A stretch of 64,000 nt of DNA from Peptoniphilus equinus (lineage in GTDB: Bacteria; Bacillota; Clostridia; Tissierellales; Peptoniphilaceae), in the NCBI RefSeq assembly GCF_027921445.1, contig NZ_CP115667.1, forward strand, positions 868,001-932,000, read 5' to 3'. Below are positions 16,731 to 25,104 of the stretch, in pieces. A program made the position numbers and the translations under genes. Within the stretch, counting starts at the first letter, position 1; every line of letters starts with the position of its first letter. Under the pieces are notes generated by a model. The model had not been told where the DNA came from and made no database searches. It saw only the letters and a list, made by a program, of their open reading frames with translations.

Positions 16731-16759
16731 ATAATACCACAATTAACAGGCTCTTTCTA
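16731..16759 (-). promoter_or_regulatory. Promoter of the FHA-RodA-PBP-isp-rho operon
   Basis: TAGAAA (16754-16759), 17-base spacer, TATTAT (16731-16736). Start near 16724, about 22 bases before the FHA start codon. The following ten genes are packed with overlaps or gaps of a few bases down to 7741. Confidence 0.6.
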
Positions 16760-16905
16760 TTGACTTTATTATATTTTAGTATGGTTTAATAATTATTAAC
16801 ACCACGTAATCATCAAAGGTCTTAGTATATTTTATTTTTTAATCTTTCTATAATTTTGATCTAAATGCCAAAAGGCGAAAAATTGAAATGATTACCACTA
16901 ACCTA

Positions 16906-16935
16906 TAAAAATAAGCAGTCTTAATGACTACTTAT
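16906..16935 (-). terminator. Hairpin terminator after the toxin-antitoxin remnant
   Basis: Minus-strand AAGTAGTC / GACTGCTT with a five-base loop, followed by ATTTTTAT. It lies 15 bases after the end of the toxin remnant. Confidence 0.55.
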
Positions 16936-16949
16936 CATGTCCTCTACAA

Positions 16950-17170
16950 CTAATAATTTTTTATTACATTACCTTCAATGTCGATAACTAAGTCGATAGT
17001 CCAGATTAATTCGTCTACTCCAAAATCCACTTACTTCAAATCCTAAAGGTTCCGGCTTTCTCATTCCGAACTTTCCATTTCTATCAATAGCCTTACGCAA
17101 CGCATTGATTCTCTTTAATGTTTTTATCTTCCTATTGCCATTTGAGATACTCAATCCAGGCTCCATCCCC
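16950..17170 (-). pseudogene. Decayed YoeB/Txe-type toxin gene
   Basis: Segments of a YoeB family mRNA interferase can be read in different frames: AWIEYLKWQ followed by an in-frame TAG; then, in another frame, LKRINALRKAIDRN, KPEPL and SGFWSRRINLDYRLSY; then IDIEGNVIKNY and a TAG at 16952-16950 in a third frame. At least two frame changes and a lost start mean no working toxin. The core KPEPL...SGFWSRRI pattern is the family hallmark. It lies directly behind an antitoxin remnant, the normal order for yefM-yoeB or axe-txe. Confidence 0.8.
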
Positions 17171-17443
17171 GACAGTTGATTCATCGTCTGCCTCAATCAA
17201 CTCATGACGCGCTTCGACTTCTTTCATTCGTTTCACAGGCTCTTTGTAATAGTAGGATGTGTCATAATAAATTCATTATCTTGTAACTTATAGTCATCCA
17301 AACTAATCAACACAGCTCAACACAAGGTTTCTTTCATTTTGACGAATGATTCTAATAGGCACGCAATCGTCAATAGTCTGATCCAAATAATTTTTAAACT
17401 GCTTTCTTCCCTCAGTATAATTTGCAGAAAGCTGTTCATAATT
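17171..17443 (-). pseudogene. Decayed YefM/Axe-type antitoxin gene
   Basis: Minus strand pieces read NYEQLSANYTEGRKQFKNYLD, then after a stop and frame change SLDDYKLQDNEFIMTHP, then after another frame change KRMKEVEARHELIEADDE. These match the Phd/YefM layout: N-terminal DNA-binding part, ISLDDY strand, then the acidic toxin-binding tail. There is no start codon with a ribosome site. The remnant occupies most of the gap in front of recX on the opposite strand, and the rest of 16760-17635 shows no other gene. Confidence 0.7.
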
Positions 17444-17635
17444 GTCAGTTTAAAATTCCAAATAGTTTTAAAAAATATTCAATGGCATCCCTTGATTCGT
17501 CCCGTGCTTTCCAATGTTATTGTCACGCTCGTAATCAGCGTGCCAATCTTTGTTCACTCTATGCTTGTCAGTATAATCCAAAAAAACGGTGAATTAAACT
17601 CCAATCCTTCATGGTACAATGATTATGGTGATTCA

Positions 17636-18247
17636 ATGATCATAGAAAAAATTGTATTTAACAAAAAACAACAATCGTATACCGTTTACTTTGACAGCCT
17701 CAGCCCTGTGGAACTCACAGAAGATACCCTTGTGCGCTACAACCTTTACAAATCCATGGAACTGGATGCTGAGAGTCTGCCTGAGATACTTCGGGACAAT
17801 GAAAAATACCTTGCGCTTAAAGCACTGCGCCGCTTCCTTTTAAATCGCAAGACGATCAAGGAAGCTCGAGATCACTTACAACACAAAGGCTTCTCTCTCG
17901 AAGTCGCAGAGGACGCTCTGAGCTACCTGATTGACAACGGCTATCTCAATGATGCCGCCTATGCGCGAGATTTCGTATATGATAAAGTCCACATCAATCA
18001 CTACGGACCCAATAAAATCCGCATGGCCCTTCGTCAAAAAGGAATTCCCCAGAGTATTGCAGATCAAGCCTTGGCGTCTCTTGACAGCGATGCTTCGAAT
18101 GAGAACTTAAGAAAATTTGCAGCACGAAAATACAATGCTTTAAAACCTTCAGACCCCAATCGCTACGGTAAAACTGTGAACTATCTTCTCTACAAAGGCT
18201 TTTCGTATGAGGCTATAAAAAAAGTATTAGGTGAGTTTTGTGAATGA
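17636..18247 (+). CDS. recX: Recombination regulator RecX
   Basis: 203 residues from ATG 17636. The frame stays open upstream, but that stretch overlaps the antisense antitoxin remnant and has no RecX similarity, so the inner start is used. RecX modulates RecA filaments. The product is built of three-helix repeats: LALKALRRFLLNRKTIKEARDHL, YLIDNGYLNDAAYARDFV and IRMALRQKGIPQSIADQAL are characteristic. A short N-terminal beta segment (IIEKIVFNKKQQSYTVYF) is as in Firmicute RecX. Only galU and the next gene share its strand. It overlaps the GIY-YIG gene by 8 bases. Confidence 0.92.
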   Translation: MIIEKIVFNKKQQSYTVYFDSLSPVELTEDTLVRYNLYKSMELDAESLPEILRDNEKYLALKALRRFLLNRKTIKEARDHLQHKGFSLEVAEDALSYLIDNGYLNDAAYARDFVYDKVHINHYGPNKIRMALRQKGIPQSIADQALASLDSDASNENLRKFAARKYNALKPSDPNRYGKTVNYLLYKGFSYEAIKKVLGEFCE

Positions 18248-18530
18248 ATTTTACGTCTACCTTCTTCAATGTCGGGACGGCAGTCTTTATTGCGGCTATA
18301 CGGTGGATCTCGAAGCGCGTGTGAAAAAGCACAACTCAGGCTTGGGCGCCAAGTACACACGATGCCGCACACCGGTACAGCTGGTCTATTATGAGAAGCT
18401 TTCATCCAAGTCCGAGGCCTTGCAAAGGGAAGCGGCCATAAAAAAACTAACTCGAGCACAAAAACTCCAGTTAGTTGCAAGCTACTCTTTACTTTTGAAT
18501 AATACCGACGATAAGGGCCACGAGAAGTGA
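18240..18530 (+). CDS. GIY-YIG nuclease superfamily protein (UPF0213, YhbQ-like)
   Basis: 96 residues. GTG 18240 is chosen because AGGTGAG lies 4 bases upstream, inside the recX end; another GTG lies three codons earlier. The fold is a single GIY-YIG domain: YVYLLQCRDGSLYCGYT, the Arg in VDLEARVKKHN and the Glu in EALQREAAIKKL are the catalytic-type residues. Members of this family have weak structure-specific nuclease activity and unclear roles in DNA repair. It is coupled to recX. Its last 42 bases overlap the end of a convergent membrane-protein gene. Confidence 0.92.
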   Translation: MNEFYVYLLQCRDGSLYCGYTVDLEARVKKHNSGLGAKYTRCRTPVQLVYYEKLSSKSEALQREAAIKKLTRAQKLQLVASYSLLLNNTDDKGHEK

Positions 18531-18788
18531 GACCACGCCGCTGGCACAGCCGATCATAAAGATGGCAATGGAATTGACATGAGCGGGATTAAAAAGATCT
18601 CCGATAACGGAAAATAACACAAAGACACCGATAAAGATCAGCACGATACCCGGAATATACTTGACAAACTTTAACTGCTTCGAAATAGTTGCCAATATCA
18701 GCGTGACGATGATGGCAATCAAAATTGCAAAGAGGCTCAAGGCCATGTATTCCGTGTTATTCCCTACAATATCAACGATTCTATTCAT
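18489..18788 (-). CDS. Small membrane protein, three helices
   Basis: 99 residues with three predicted transmembrane segments (about 16-35, 42-62, 73-96) and few charged residues. I recognise no family. AGAGGAGA lies 5 bases before the ATG, so it is a genuine translated gene. It follows the lipoprotein gene by 9 bases and is last in the c-di-AMP/two-component operon, which has no clear terminator: the end overlaps the convergent GIY-YIG gene. Confidence 0.75.
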   Translation of the reverse strand: MNRIVDIVGNNTEYMALSLFAILIAIIVTLILATISKQLKFVKYIPGIVLIFIGVFVLFSVIGDLFNPAHVNSIAIFMIGCASGVVSLLVALIVGIIQK

Positions 18789-18797
18789 AGTTCTCCT

Positions 18798-20165
18798 CTA
18801 GTATAATTTGCGTTCTACAATGTTTGAAGTATTGCCCACAAAGCGTTGGATGCCTACAATGGTCGCATCTTCGGGAAGTTCCATCTCAGCTACAAGATTC
18901 GATCCTACTTCCGTATTATATACATTATAAATCTTTAGCTTATCATTTTCCATAGTGACTAAAAATCTGTTGTTCGACGTGAAGATGGCGTCTCGTGCGA
19001 GAGGCAGTCTTTCACGAATATCAGACATCGACACTTTCATATCAGTCTCATCAATAATTTGATTTGCGCTGATATTGACATCAATCATCTTCGACGATAC
19101 CGTATCTCCGGACTCATTTCGTTCTAAAATCAGACCAATAACTTTAAACTTACCGTCATCGCGAGTGACTCCGAAATTTAAATCGTTGATGTATCCGTTG
19201 CCGTTGTTCGCTTCTTTTGCCGAGTCTCTAAATATTTTAAAGGCGTCGCCACTACCTTTCGTGACGCTGGACAGTCCCAAACGGTTCTCTTTGCCGATAT
19301 CGTCGGTAAACTTAAAGACCAACTTTTCTTCTCCGGCCTGCTTTTCGTAGTAGCTGATATACATTTCGGACACAAAGAGCATTTCAATCTGTTCAATGGC
19401 CTGATTGTTGCCCATTTCAAAATCTTCGCCGTCCTGATTGGCATAAGGTATGCCGTTCTGTACATCCATTTTGATGATGCTGTCATTCTTCGGTATGAGT
19501 AATCCGTTGTAAACGCCTTGAGATTCCAAGGTATCCCCGACAAATTTTAAATACACCGAGTTGTACTGAGTGTTGTTATTGGATTTATAACCGATGAGCA
19601 AACCGTTGATTTTAGAATTTTCATTCAGCTTTTCATTTAAATTGATAAGCTCGGATTGATCTACGCTTTTAATGTGCTCATAATCTTCATCCGAGACATG
19701 ATCGGCAATGCGCGTCAACTGAAGAAAGACGCCGTTGTAGTACATATAAGCCTGATCCGAGCGTGTCTTGAGGACTTGATAGATAAGATCTTTTTGATTG
19801 TAAATATTCACAACAACCAGACGATCACTGTCCATACCTAAAAGTTTTTTGGATACCTTATAATTTTTTTCAAGGTATCCGTCGGCATTGACAACCTTAG
19901 AACGCAGAGACGGATCGTCATAATAAAAGTTATCAAAGATCACACCTTTAGCCGCAAAGATCACATCGCGTCCCACATAACGCTTGTATTCAAAAGGATG
20001 GACAGCATCGTCTAGAAAGACAACTTTCGTTACGGTCCACTTGCCTGAAATCGGCGTGCGGTTCACCTCCGGCGGCTCGACGGTAATACCGTCGTCTTGA
20101 ATCATAGAACAGCCGCATAACAGAATGAGACTCACTACGATAAACAGTCTAGTTAGTTTCCTCAT
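18798..20165 (-). CDS. Lipoprotein of unknown function in a two-component operon
   Basis: 455 residues with a lipoprotein signal (hydrophobic core then LLCGC, lipidated Cys near 19), so it sits on the outer face of the membrane. The rest is soluble and beta-rich with no domain I recognise; near the end RDAIFTSNNRFLVTM and LKIYNVYNTEV suggest a beta-propeller-like blade. AAAGGAGG lies 6 bases before the ATG, and the start overlaps the histidine kinase end by 17 bases. Co-expression suggests an accessory or sensor role for the kinase, comparable to YycH/YycI with WalK or GerM/LpqB types, but sequence similarity to those is not visible. Confidence 0.8.
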   Translation of the reverse strand: MRKLTRLFIVVSLILLCGCSMIQDDGITVEPPEVNRTPISGKWTVTKVVFLDDAVHPFEYKRYVGRDVIFAAKGVIFDNFYYDDPSLRSKVVNADGYLEKNYKVSKKLLGMDSDRLVVVNIYNQKDLIYQVLKTRSDQAYMYYNGVFLQLTRIADHVSDEDYEHIKSVDQSELINLNEKLNENSKINGLLIGYKSNNNTQYNSVYLKFVGDTLESQGVYNGLLIPKNDSIIKMDVQNGIPYANQDGEDFEMGNNQAIEQIEMLFVSEMYISYYEKQAGEEKLVFKFTDDIGKENRLGLSSVTKGSGDAFKIFRDSAKEANNGNGYINDLNFGVTRDDGKFKVIGLILERNESGDTVSSKMIDVNISANQIIDETDMKVSMSDIRERLPLARDAIFTSNNRFLVTMENDKLKIYNVYNTEVGSNLVAEMELPEDATIVGIQRFVGNTSNIVERKLY

Positions 20166-21567
20166 TCTGAGCCTCCTTTAAAAGTGATAACGTCACTCTA
20201 ACCGTAGTCCCGATGTTCTTCTCCGAGTAGATCTCCAAGTGCCCTTCGTGAAGTTTAGTGATTTCATCGACAATGGAAAGTCCGATCCCGCTGTGACTTT
20301 TTGAGTGTTTACCCTTATAAAATTTTTCTTTGACATGGAGTAAATCGTCTTTATCGATCCCCAAGCCATTGTCCGTGACCAACACTTCAATGTGATCCGA
20401 CTCTATCGCAGAACTGAATTTTACAAAGCCGTCCTCAGAGGTGAATTTAATAGCATTGTCCAAGAGATTGATAAAGAGTTGACGCAATCTATTTTCATCC
20501 GCTACCATCATAGCCTTGCCGTCACTTAGACCTGAAATGAATTCCACTTTATTCAACTCGGCACGAGGCCGCATTTGTTTGGCAATATCCTTGAGAATAT
20601 CCGTCAGATTGATCGTGTCTTTCTCCAAACGAATCCGCCCGGAGATAAAGCGCGAGAAATCCAAGAGCTCTTCGACCATCTTCGAGAGACGATCTGTCTC
20701 GTTTTCAATGATCTTCAACCCGTCAGCAACAAGTTCCTGTTCTTCAGGCTTGGCACTTTTTAACACCACCGCCCATCCTTTGATGGACGTGAGCGGCGTG
20801 CGAAGCTCGTGAGAAATGGAAGAAATAAAGTCATTTTTTATCTCTTCTCTCTTTAAAACTTCTTCCGCCATAGCATTCATCGTCGAACCCAACTGACCAA
20901 ACTCATCATCAGTATCCAATGTGGCTCGGACTTTGTATTGACCATTGGCCATTTTTTTTGCAACAGAGATGAGCTCTTCTACAGGACTGACAATGCTTTT
21001 TGCCAGAATAAGGGCCATAATCGTAGTAATAGCAACCACAACAATGCCAAGGCCTAAGATGATCAGTGACGTTTGCACCATAGCTTCATTGGTATTTTGC
21101 ATTGAGGCGATATAGCGCAAGTATCCTAACGTGCCATTCACATTGTTGCTGAGACGTCCTGTGACTGCCATAACTTTATCACTGCTGGAACTGGTGATGC
21201 CAACAAAGGCCGTAATGTTATTGTTGCGTGCCGCCACAACATCCGGCGTTTCAATAGGTTCTGTAGGCAATGCCCCTTCCGAGTCATAAATGACATACCC
21301 ATCCGGATTCAACAGCTGGATTTCGGCATCATTCGCTGCCCAGATCAACTGCGAATCTTCCAAAACGAGATCATTGATGTCGTTTTCCGAGTAGAAATTT
21401 TCAAAAGATTGCACCGTGACCAGCAACCTTGAGGTCAGTTCATTCTCCAAGCTGGAATAATAAAAATCCTGAAATCCGAGAACCAATAAGACCCCGATAA
21501 TGAGCACTGTGGAGAGTATAATAATTAAAAAACTTCGTACCAGTTTGACGCCGACAGAATTTTTCAA
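20149..21567 (-). CDS. Sensor histidine kinase
   Basis: 472 residues. Two transmembrane helices (about 10-32 and 165-190) flank an extracellular sensor of about 130 residues, followed by HAMP, then HisKA with the phosphoacceptor in SHELRTPLTSIKGW (near residue 247), and HATPase with NLLDNAIKFT, DNGLGID and GIGLSIV. It should phosphorylate the response regulator encoded directly upstream (gap of 1 base). The layout resembles ResE/PhoR/WalK-type kinases; the stimulus is unknown. The operon also makes c-di-AMP synthase and a lipoprotein, pointing to envelope stress or turgor sensing (inference). Confidence 0.95.
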   Translation of the reverse strand: MKNSVGVKLVRSFLIIILSTVLIIGVLLVLGFQDFYYSSLENELTSRLLVTVQSFENFYSENDINDLVLEDSQLIWAANDAEIQLLNPDGYVIYDSEGALPTEPIETPDVVAARNNNITAFVGITSSSSDKVMAVTGRLSNNVNGTLGYLRYIASMQNTNEAMVQTSLIILGLGIVVVAITTIMALILAKSIVSPVEELISVAKKMANGQYKVRATLDTDDEFGQLGSTMNAMAEEVLKREEIKNDFISSISHELRTPLTSIKGWAVVLKSAKPEEQELVADGLKIIENETDRLSKMVEELLDFSRFISGRIRLEKDTINLTDILKDIAKQMRPRAELNKVEFISGLSDGKAMMVADENRLRQLFINLLDNAIKFTSEDGFVKFSSAIESDHIEVLVTDNGLGIDKDDLLHVKEKFYKGKHSKSHSGIGLSIVDEITKLHEGHLEIYSEKNIGTTVRVTLSLLKEAQNEETN

Positions 21568-21568
21568 A

Positions 21569-22252
21569 TCATACCTCTGACCAACGGTAACCTACACCCC
21601 ACACCGTTTCAATATACTCCGGCTTTGCCGCATTGCGTTCAATTTTAGAGCGCAACCGACGAATGTTCACATCGACAATTTTCGAATCGCCAAGGAAGTC
21701 TTCCCCCCAGACCTTGGTGAGAATATCATCGCGCCGCAACGCCTTCTTAGGATTTTCCATAAAGTATTTGATGATTTGATACTCCGTCGGAGTGAGGATA
21801 ATTTCTTCCCCGTCTTTATAAAAGCGACGTGAATACGTGTCCAATTTAAATGGAGGGTGAATAATACTTTCGCTTTTCACCTCTTCAATTTCCAAGCGAC
21901 GCTCCAAAGACTTAATGCGAAGGGTCAGCTCCGTAGGATTAAAGGGCTTGGTCATATAATCGTCCGTGCCGTATTGCAGACCCATAATTTTATCATAATC
22001 CTCAGCTTTGGCTGTGAGCATAATAATCCCAAGATCCGGGAATTCACTGCGCAGAACTTGGCACACCTCAAAGCCGTCAATGCCCGGAAGCATGACATCC
22101 AAGACTACAATTTCAGGTCTTTCACTGCGGGCAATTTCAATACCGGCTTCACCGGTGCCTGCTTCAAGAACCATATAGTTCTCCCGCTCTAAATTAATTT
22201 TTACAAATTTGCGAATAGATTCTTCGTCTTCAACTAATAATATTTTCGTCAT
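21569..22252 (-). CDS. OmpR/PhoB-family response regulator
   Basis: 227 residues. Receiver domain with the acidic pair in VEDEE, phosphoacceptor D52 in VLDVMLPGIDG, Thr in MLTAK and Lys in TKPFNP, followed by a winged-helix DNA-binding domain (LTPTEYQIIKYFMENPKKALRRDDIL, VDVNIRRLRSKIE). Pairs with the adjacent kinase. It begins 3 bases after the cdaR stop, so it is part of the cdaA-cdaR transcript. Confidence 0.96.
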   Translation of the reverse strand: MTKILLVEDEESIRKFVKINLERENYMVLEAGTGEAGIEIARSERPEIVVLDVMLPGIDGFEVCQVLRSEFPDLGIIMLTAKAEDYDKIMGLQYGTDDYMTKPFNPTELTLRIKSLERRLEIEEVKSESIIHPPFKLDTYSRRFYKDGEEIILTPTEYQIIKYFMENPKKALRRDDILTKVWGEDFLGDSKIVDVNIRRLRSKIERNAAKPEYIETVWGVGYRWSEV

Positions 22253-22255
22253 ATG

Positions 22256-23455
22256 TCACCTAAAAATACCTTTATCTTTTAATTCCACGACAATCTTTGC
22301 AGGATGAACTGCTTTGATATCCACACGTTTAGCCACTTCAACCGCCGGCTCGAGCTCGTATTTTCCCTCTTTTAAATTCTGCAAATCCAGCTCAATAGTG
22401 AAGTCATTTCTGATAACTTCAAGAGGTTCCAGACTGTAGGGTTTCTCTACAGTCACGCTGAGATTAGGACTGAGTACTTTTACCTCCATATTCTTCGGTA
22501 CATTCTTCAGTTCAATGTTCTCCGGTTTGAAAGTAAAACTTTCCGATGTGTTTGCAATCACATTAGTGGAAGCCAGAATTTCCAAATCTTGATTGACCGG
22601 CTGCACCCCTTCAGGGAGCTGCAGCGTCACTTTTTTGACTTGATCCACAACTTCGGAGCTATTGACCGGCTCCGTGACAATCTCCTGGAGCTGATCAATG
22701 ATCTTTGCATCGCCGCGTACCATGACTGAGCTAGGTTCCAAATTGACCGTTTGCATCAGCGACGCTTCATCGCGAACAACCAGCTTAATAGGAACGTTCT
22801 TGGTCTTTTGAATCGGCACTTCCACATCCACCACTTCCGGTTCAAAGGTCACGGAATTAATCACATTCCCCGCACTATCAAAGGCTGCAACCTTCCCTGA
22901 CTTCACCGCACTTTCATCCAATCCGTCAATGTTGAGCACAGCACGAATTGCATCAATGGATTTCACAACTGTAGAGGGTCCGCTGACCGTAACTTCCTGG
23001 GTCTCTTTAATCGCACCAAGAATAAAGCCCTCTTTCGGATCACCGGTGGTTTTTAGCTCTACAGGCACTTGTGAGCTCACCATTTCATCAACTCGCACCA
23101 TCACACGCGCAGGATTTTTTTCTACCACCCGCACAGCAGTGTTGTCTACAATCACCTTCACCGGAAGACTGCTCTCTCCGGGGAGCACGCCATTTAAATC
23201 CACCGTTGCCGTAATATTATCCGCATTCATCCGTGCTAAATCGGAACTCTTAGCGTATATCGTGACGTCAGTTTTTAGCTGTGCGTTGGAAAGTAAGACA
23301 TAGTTACGATCTTTGATCGATGCTAAATTTTCATAGTGCACCGGGATATTGCGAAGCACTTCATTGCGCTCCGGATCCACCTCACTGCGAACAAAAGCCC
23401 ACAAAAACACAGCGAAGAGTACAGATATGAGTTTGAGCATGGTGTTTCGTTTCAT
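22256..23455 (-). CDS. cdaR: YbbR-domain regulator of diadenylate cyclase
   Basis: 399 residues. One N-terminal membrane helix (about 5-22) with the conserved WAFVRSE following it, then an extracellular region of about four YbbR repeats. CdaR binds and tunes CdaA. The two genes overlap by 4 bases, the usual arrangement. In many Firmicutes glmM follows cdaR; here a two-component system follows instead. Confidence 0.95.
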   Translation of the reverse strand: MKRNTMLKLISVLFAVFLWAFVRSEVDPERNEVLRNIPVHYENLASIKDRNYVLLSNAQLKTDVTIYAKSSDLARMNADNITATVDLNGVLPGESSLPVKVIVDNTAVRVVEKNPARVMVRVDEMVSSQVPVELKTTGDPKEGFILGAIKETQEVTVSGPSTVVKSIDAIRAVLNIDGLDESAVKSGKVAAFDSAGNVINSVTFEPEVVDVEVPIQKTKNVPIKLVVRDEASLMQTVNLEPSSVMVRGDAKIIDQLQEIVTEPVNSSEVVDQVKKVTLQLPEGVQPVNQDLEILASTNVIANTSESFTFKPENIELKNVPKNMEVKVLSPNLSVTVEKPYSLEPLEVIRNDFTIELDLQNLKEGKYELEPAVEVAKRVDIKAVHPAKIVVELKDKGIFR

Positions 23456-24258
23456 TTTTCCCCACCTAATTTGAACTTAAATTGATTTGTCAGACGCGGT
23501 GCATAGAGCTTGGATAGAATGGTCGTAAGGGTATCCAGATCTACATAGCGTGAAATCTTTCCCTGTTCAGCTACAGAAATAGCACCGGTTTCTTCACTGA
23601 CCATGACACTTAAGCAGTCAGATTTTTCCGTAATGCCAATACCTGCTCGGTGCCGTGTCCCCAACTCTTTCGAAATACTGTTGGAGTCTGAAAGCGGTAA
23701 AAAACATGATGCCGCCACGATCCGATTATTACGGATAATCACTGCCCCGTCGTGTAGGGGTGTGTTGGGAATAAAAATATTGATTAACAGGCCGCTGGAT
23801 ACTTCTCCGTCAACACGGGTTCCGGTTTCCACAAATTCATTGAGGCCTGTTTGGCGTTCAAACACCACCAGTGCTCCAATCTTTTGTCTGGAGAGGGATC
23901 CCATAGCATCTACCACTTCTTTGACCGTCGGTACGACGTCCTGAGTATCAACTCCGCCGCGAAACGGACTGGAGGAACGCCCGAGGAACTCCAAGCCTCG
24001 ACGCAATTCCGGTTGAAAAATAATCAGTACGCCGACAATCCCCCAAGTCATAATCTTTTCCAAAAGCCAGTACAAGGTATAAAACTCGCCCCATTCACTG
24101 AGCTTTGTGAGTATCAACACAACAAGTATTCCTTTGGCCAGCTGCTCGGCCCGAGTCCCTCGCCAAATTTTCAAACAGTTGTAGGTGATAACTGAAATAA
24201 TAAAGATATCGACGATATCTCGTATTCGGATGTAGTTCAATATTTCCTGTATATTCAT
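23452..24258 (-). CDS. cdaA: Membrane diadenylate cyclase
   Basis: 268 residues. Three N-terminal transmembrane helices (about 12-90) and a DAC domain with LHDGAVII and GTRHRAGIG, the DGA and RHR motifs needed to join two ATP into c-di-AMP. Also IIFQPELRRGLEFLG before the domain as in CdaA. c-di-AMP controls potassium and osmolyte uptake and wall homeostasis. It overlaps cdaR by 4 bases and the upstream DUF5317 gene by 4. Confidence 0.97.
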   Translation of the reverse strand: MNIQEILNYIRIRDIVDIFIISVITYNCLKIWRGTRAEQLAKGILVVLILTKLSEWGEFYTLYWLLEKIMTWGIVGVLIIFQPELRRGLEFLGRSSSPFRGGVDTQDVVPTVKEVVDAMGSLSRQKIGALVVFERQTGLNEFVETGTRVDGEVSSGLLINIFIPNTPLHDGAVIIRNNRIVAASCFLPLSDSNSISKELGTRHRAGIGITEKSDCLSVMVSEETGAISVAEQGKISRYVDLDTLTTILSKLYAPRLTNQFKFKLGGEK

Positions 24259-24809
24259 AGCGACTCCTGATGTTTACCAAAAAGAATGAGCGTAATTACT
24301 ATCCCTACTGAAATAATCACATCGCCGATGCTAATAATCGTTGAAAATGGAAACGGCAGATAGAAAATATCGGCAAGCACCTCAAAACGAATGGTCTGGG
24401 CAGTCCCGTGAGTCAGAGATCGCCCCTCTGCAATAATGGCCCTTTTAACAGGCTCTAAACGAGATAGTGCTTCCGAAGACACCATCATCTTTCCATTGGT
24501 AAGTACCACAAGTGTGTTCAACCCCAATCCAAGGGCAATGCTGCCATAGCCGACATTTTTTGATTGGCGCCATGCCTGAATGACGGAGACCGTAAGCAGC
24601 ACTAAGGTGAGACTATGCCATAGGGTGTAGTGACGAATAATCCATTCCGTCAGCGGATGGATATACACCTGAGTCATAACCGTTAGCACCACCTGGAGTA
24701 CAACGCCGACTATTAAAAGCGTCATGCCCCCGTAGTTAAAGCGCGAAAAATCAGCATGATATTTAATTTTTGCAACGATAAGGCCTGTGATTAATGCAAT
24801 AATAATCAT
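24255..24809 (-). CDS. DUF5317 family membrane protein
   Basis: 184 residues with about five hydrophobic helices and the N-terminal IIIALITGLIVAKIKY typical of DUF5317. ATG 24809 follows AGGAGT with 4 bases spacing; the longer open frame upstream lacks a ribosome site. Internal HGTAQTIRFEVLADIFYLP is a conserved-looking loop. Function unknown. It overlaps cdaA by 4 bases and opens this operon. Confidence 0.8.
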   Translation of the reverse strand: MIIIALITGLIVAKIKYHADFSRFNYGGMTLLIVGVVLQVVLTVMTQVYIHPLTEWIIRHYTLWHSLTLVLLTVSVIQAWRQSKNVGYGSIALGLGLNTLVVLTNGKMMVSSEALSRLEPVKRAIIAEGRSLTHGTAQTIRFEVLADIFYLPFPFSTIISIGDVIISVGIVITLILFGKHQESL

Positions 24810-24888
24810 GTTACTCCTATCATACCACAAGGTTAAAAAAAAAGATTTATCAATACTGTGAAGCAACTTGTAAATGTAGTTCCCTTTC

Positions 24889-24917
24889 ATTATATTTCAA
24901 TTTTTTAGCCATGACCA
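24889..24917 (-). promoter_or_regulatory. Promoter of the DUF5317-cdaA-cdaR operon
   Basis: TGGTCA (24912-24917), 17-base spacer, perfect TATAAT (24889-24894). Start near 24882, about 70 bases before the first start codon. The remainder of 24918-25037 shows nothing I recognise. Confidence 0.55.
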
Positions 24918-25039
24918 TATTGAACTTGAGGGGCAGTTTGAATTTGCTTCACTTGTCATTGTCCAGCGTTTAAAACCCCTGATAATTTATCCCTATCTTA
25001 ATCAGCCCTGTGTATCTAAGAGTCGGCGATAAAAGGGCA

Positions 25040-25089
25040 AATAAAAAGGTCTAAGACGTAGATATTGACTACCACATCTTAAACCTTTT
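25040..25089 (-). terminator. Terminator of the asnS-to-thiN operon
   Basis: Minus-strand AAAAGGTTTAAGAT pairs with GTCTTAGACCTTTT across a loop of about 18 bases, followed by TTTTTATTT, 15 bases after the thiN stop. Confidence 0.75.
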
Positions 25090-25104
25090 ATTGTCACGAA
25101 GGGA

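Noticed and set aside
17339-17635. Upstream extension of recX by 99 codons
   Set aside because: It runs antisense to the antitoxin remnant, has no RecX similarity and no ribosome site at its start.
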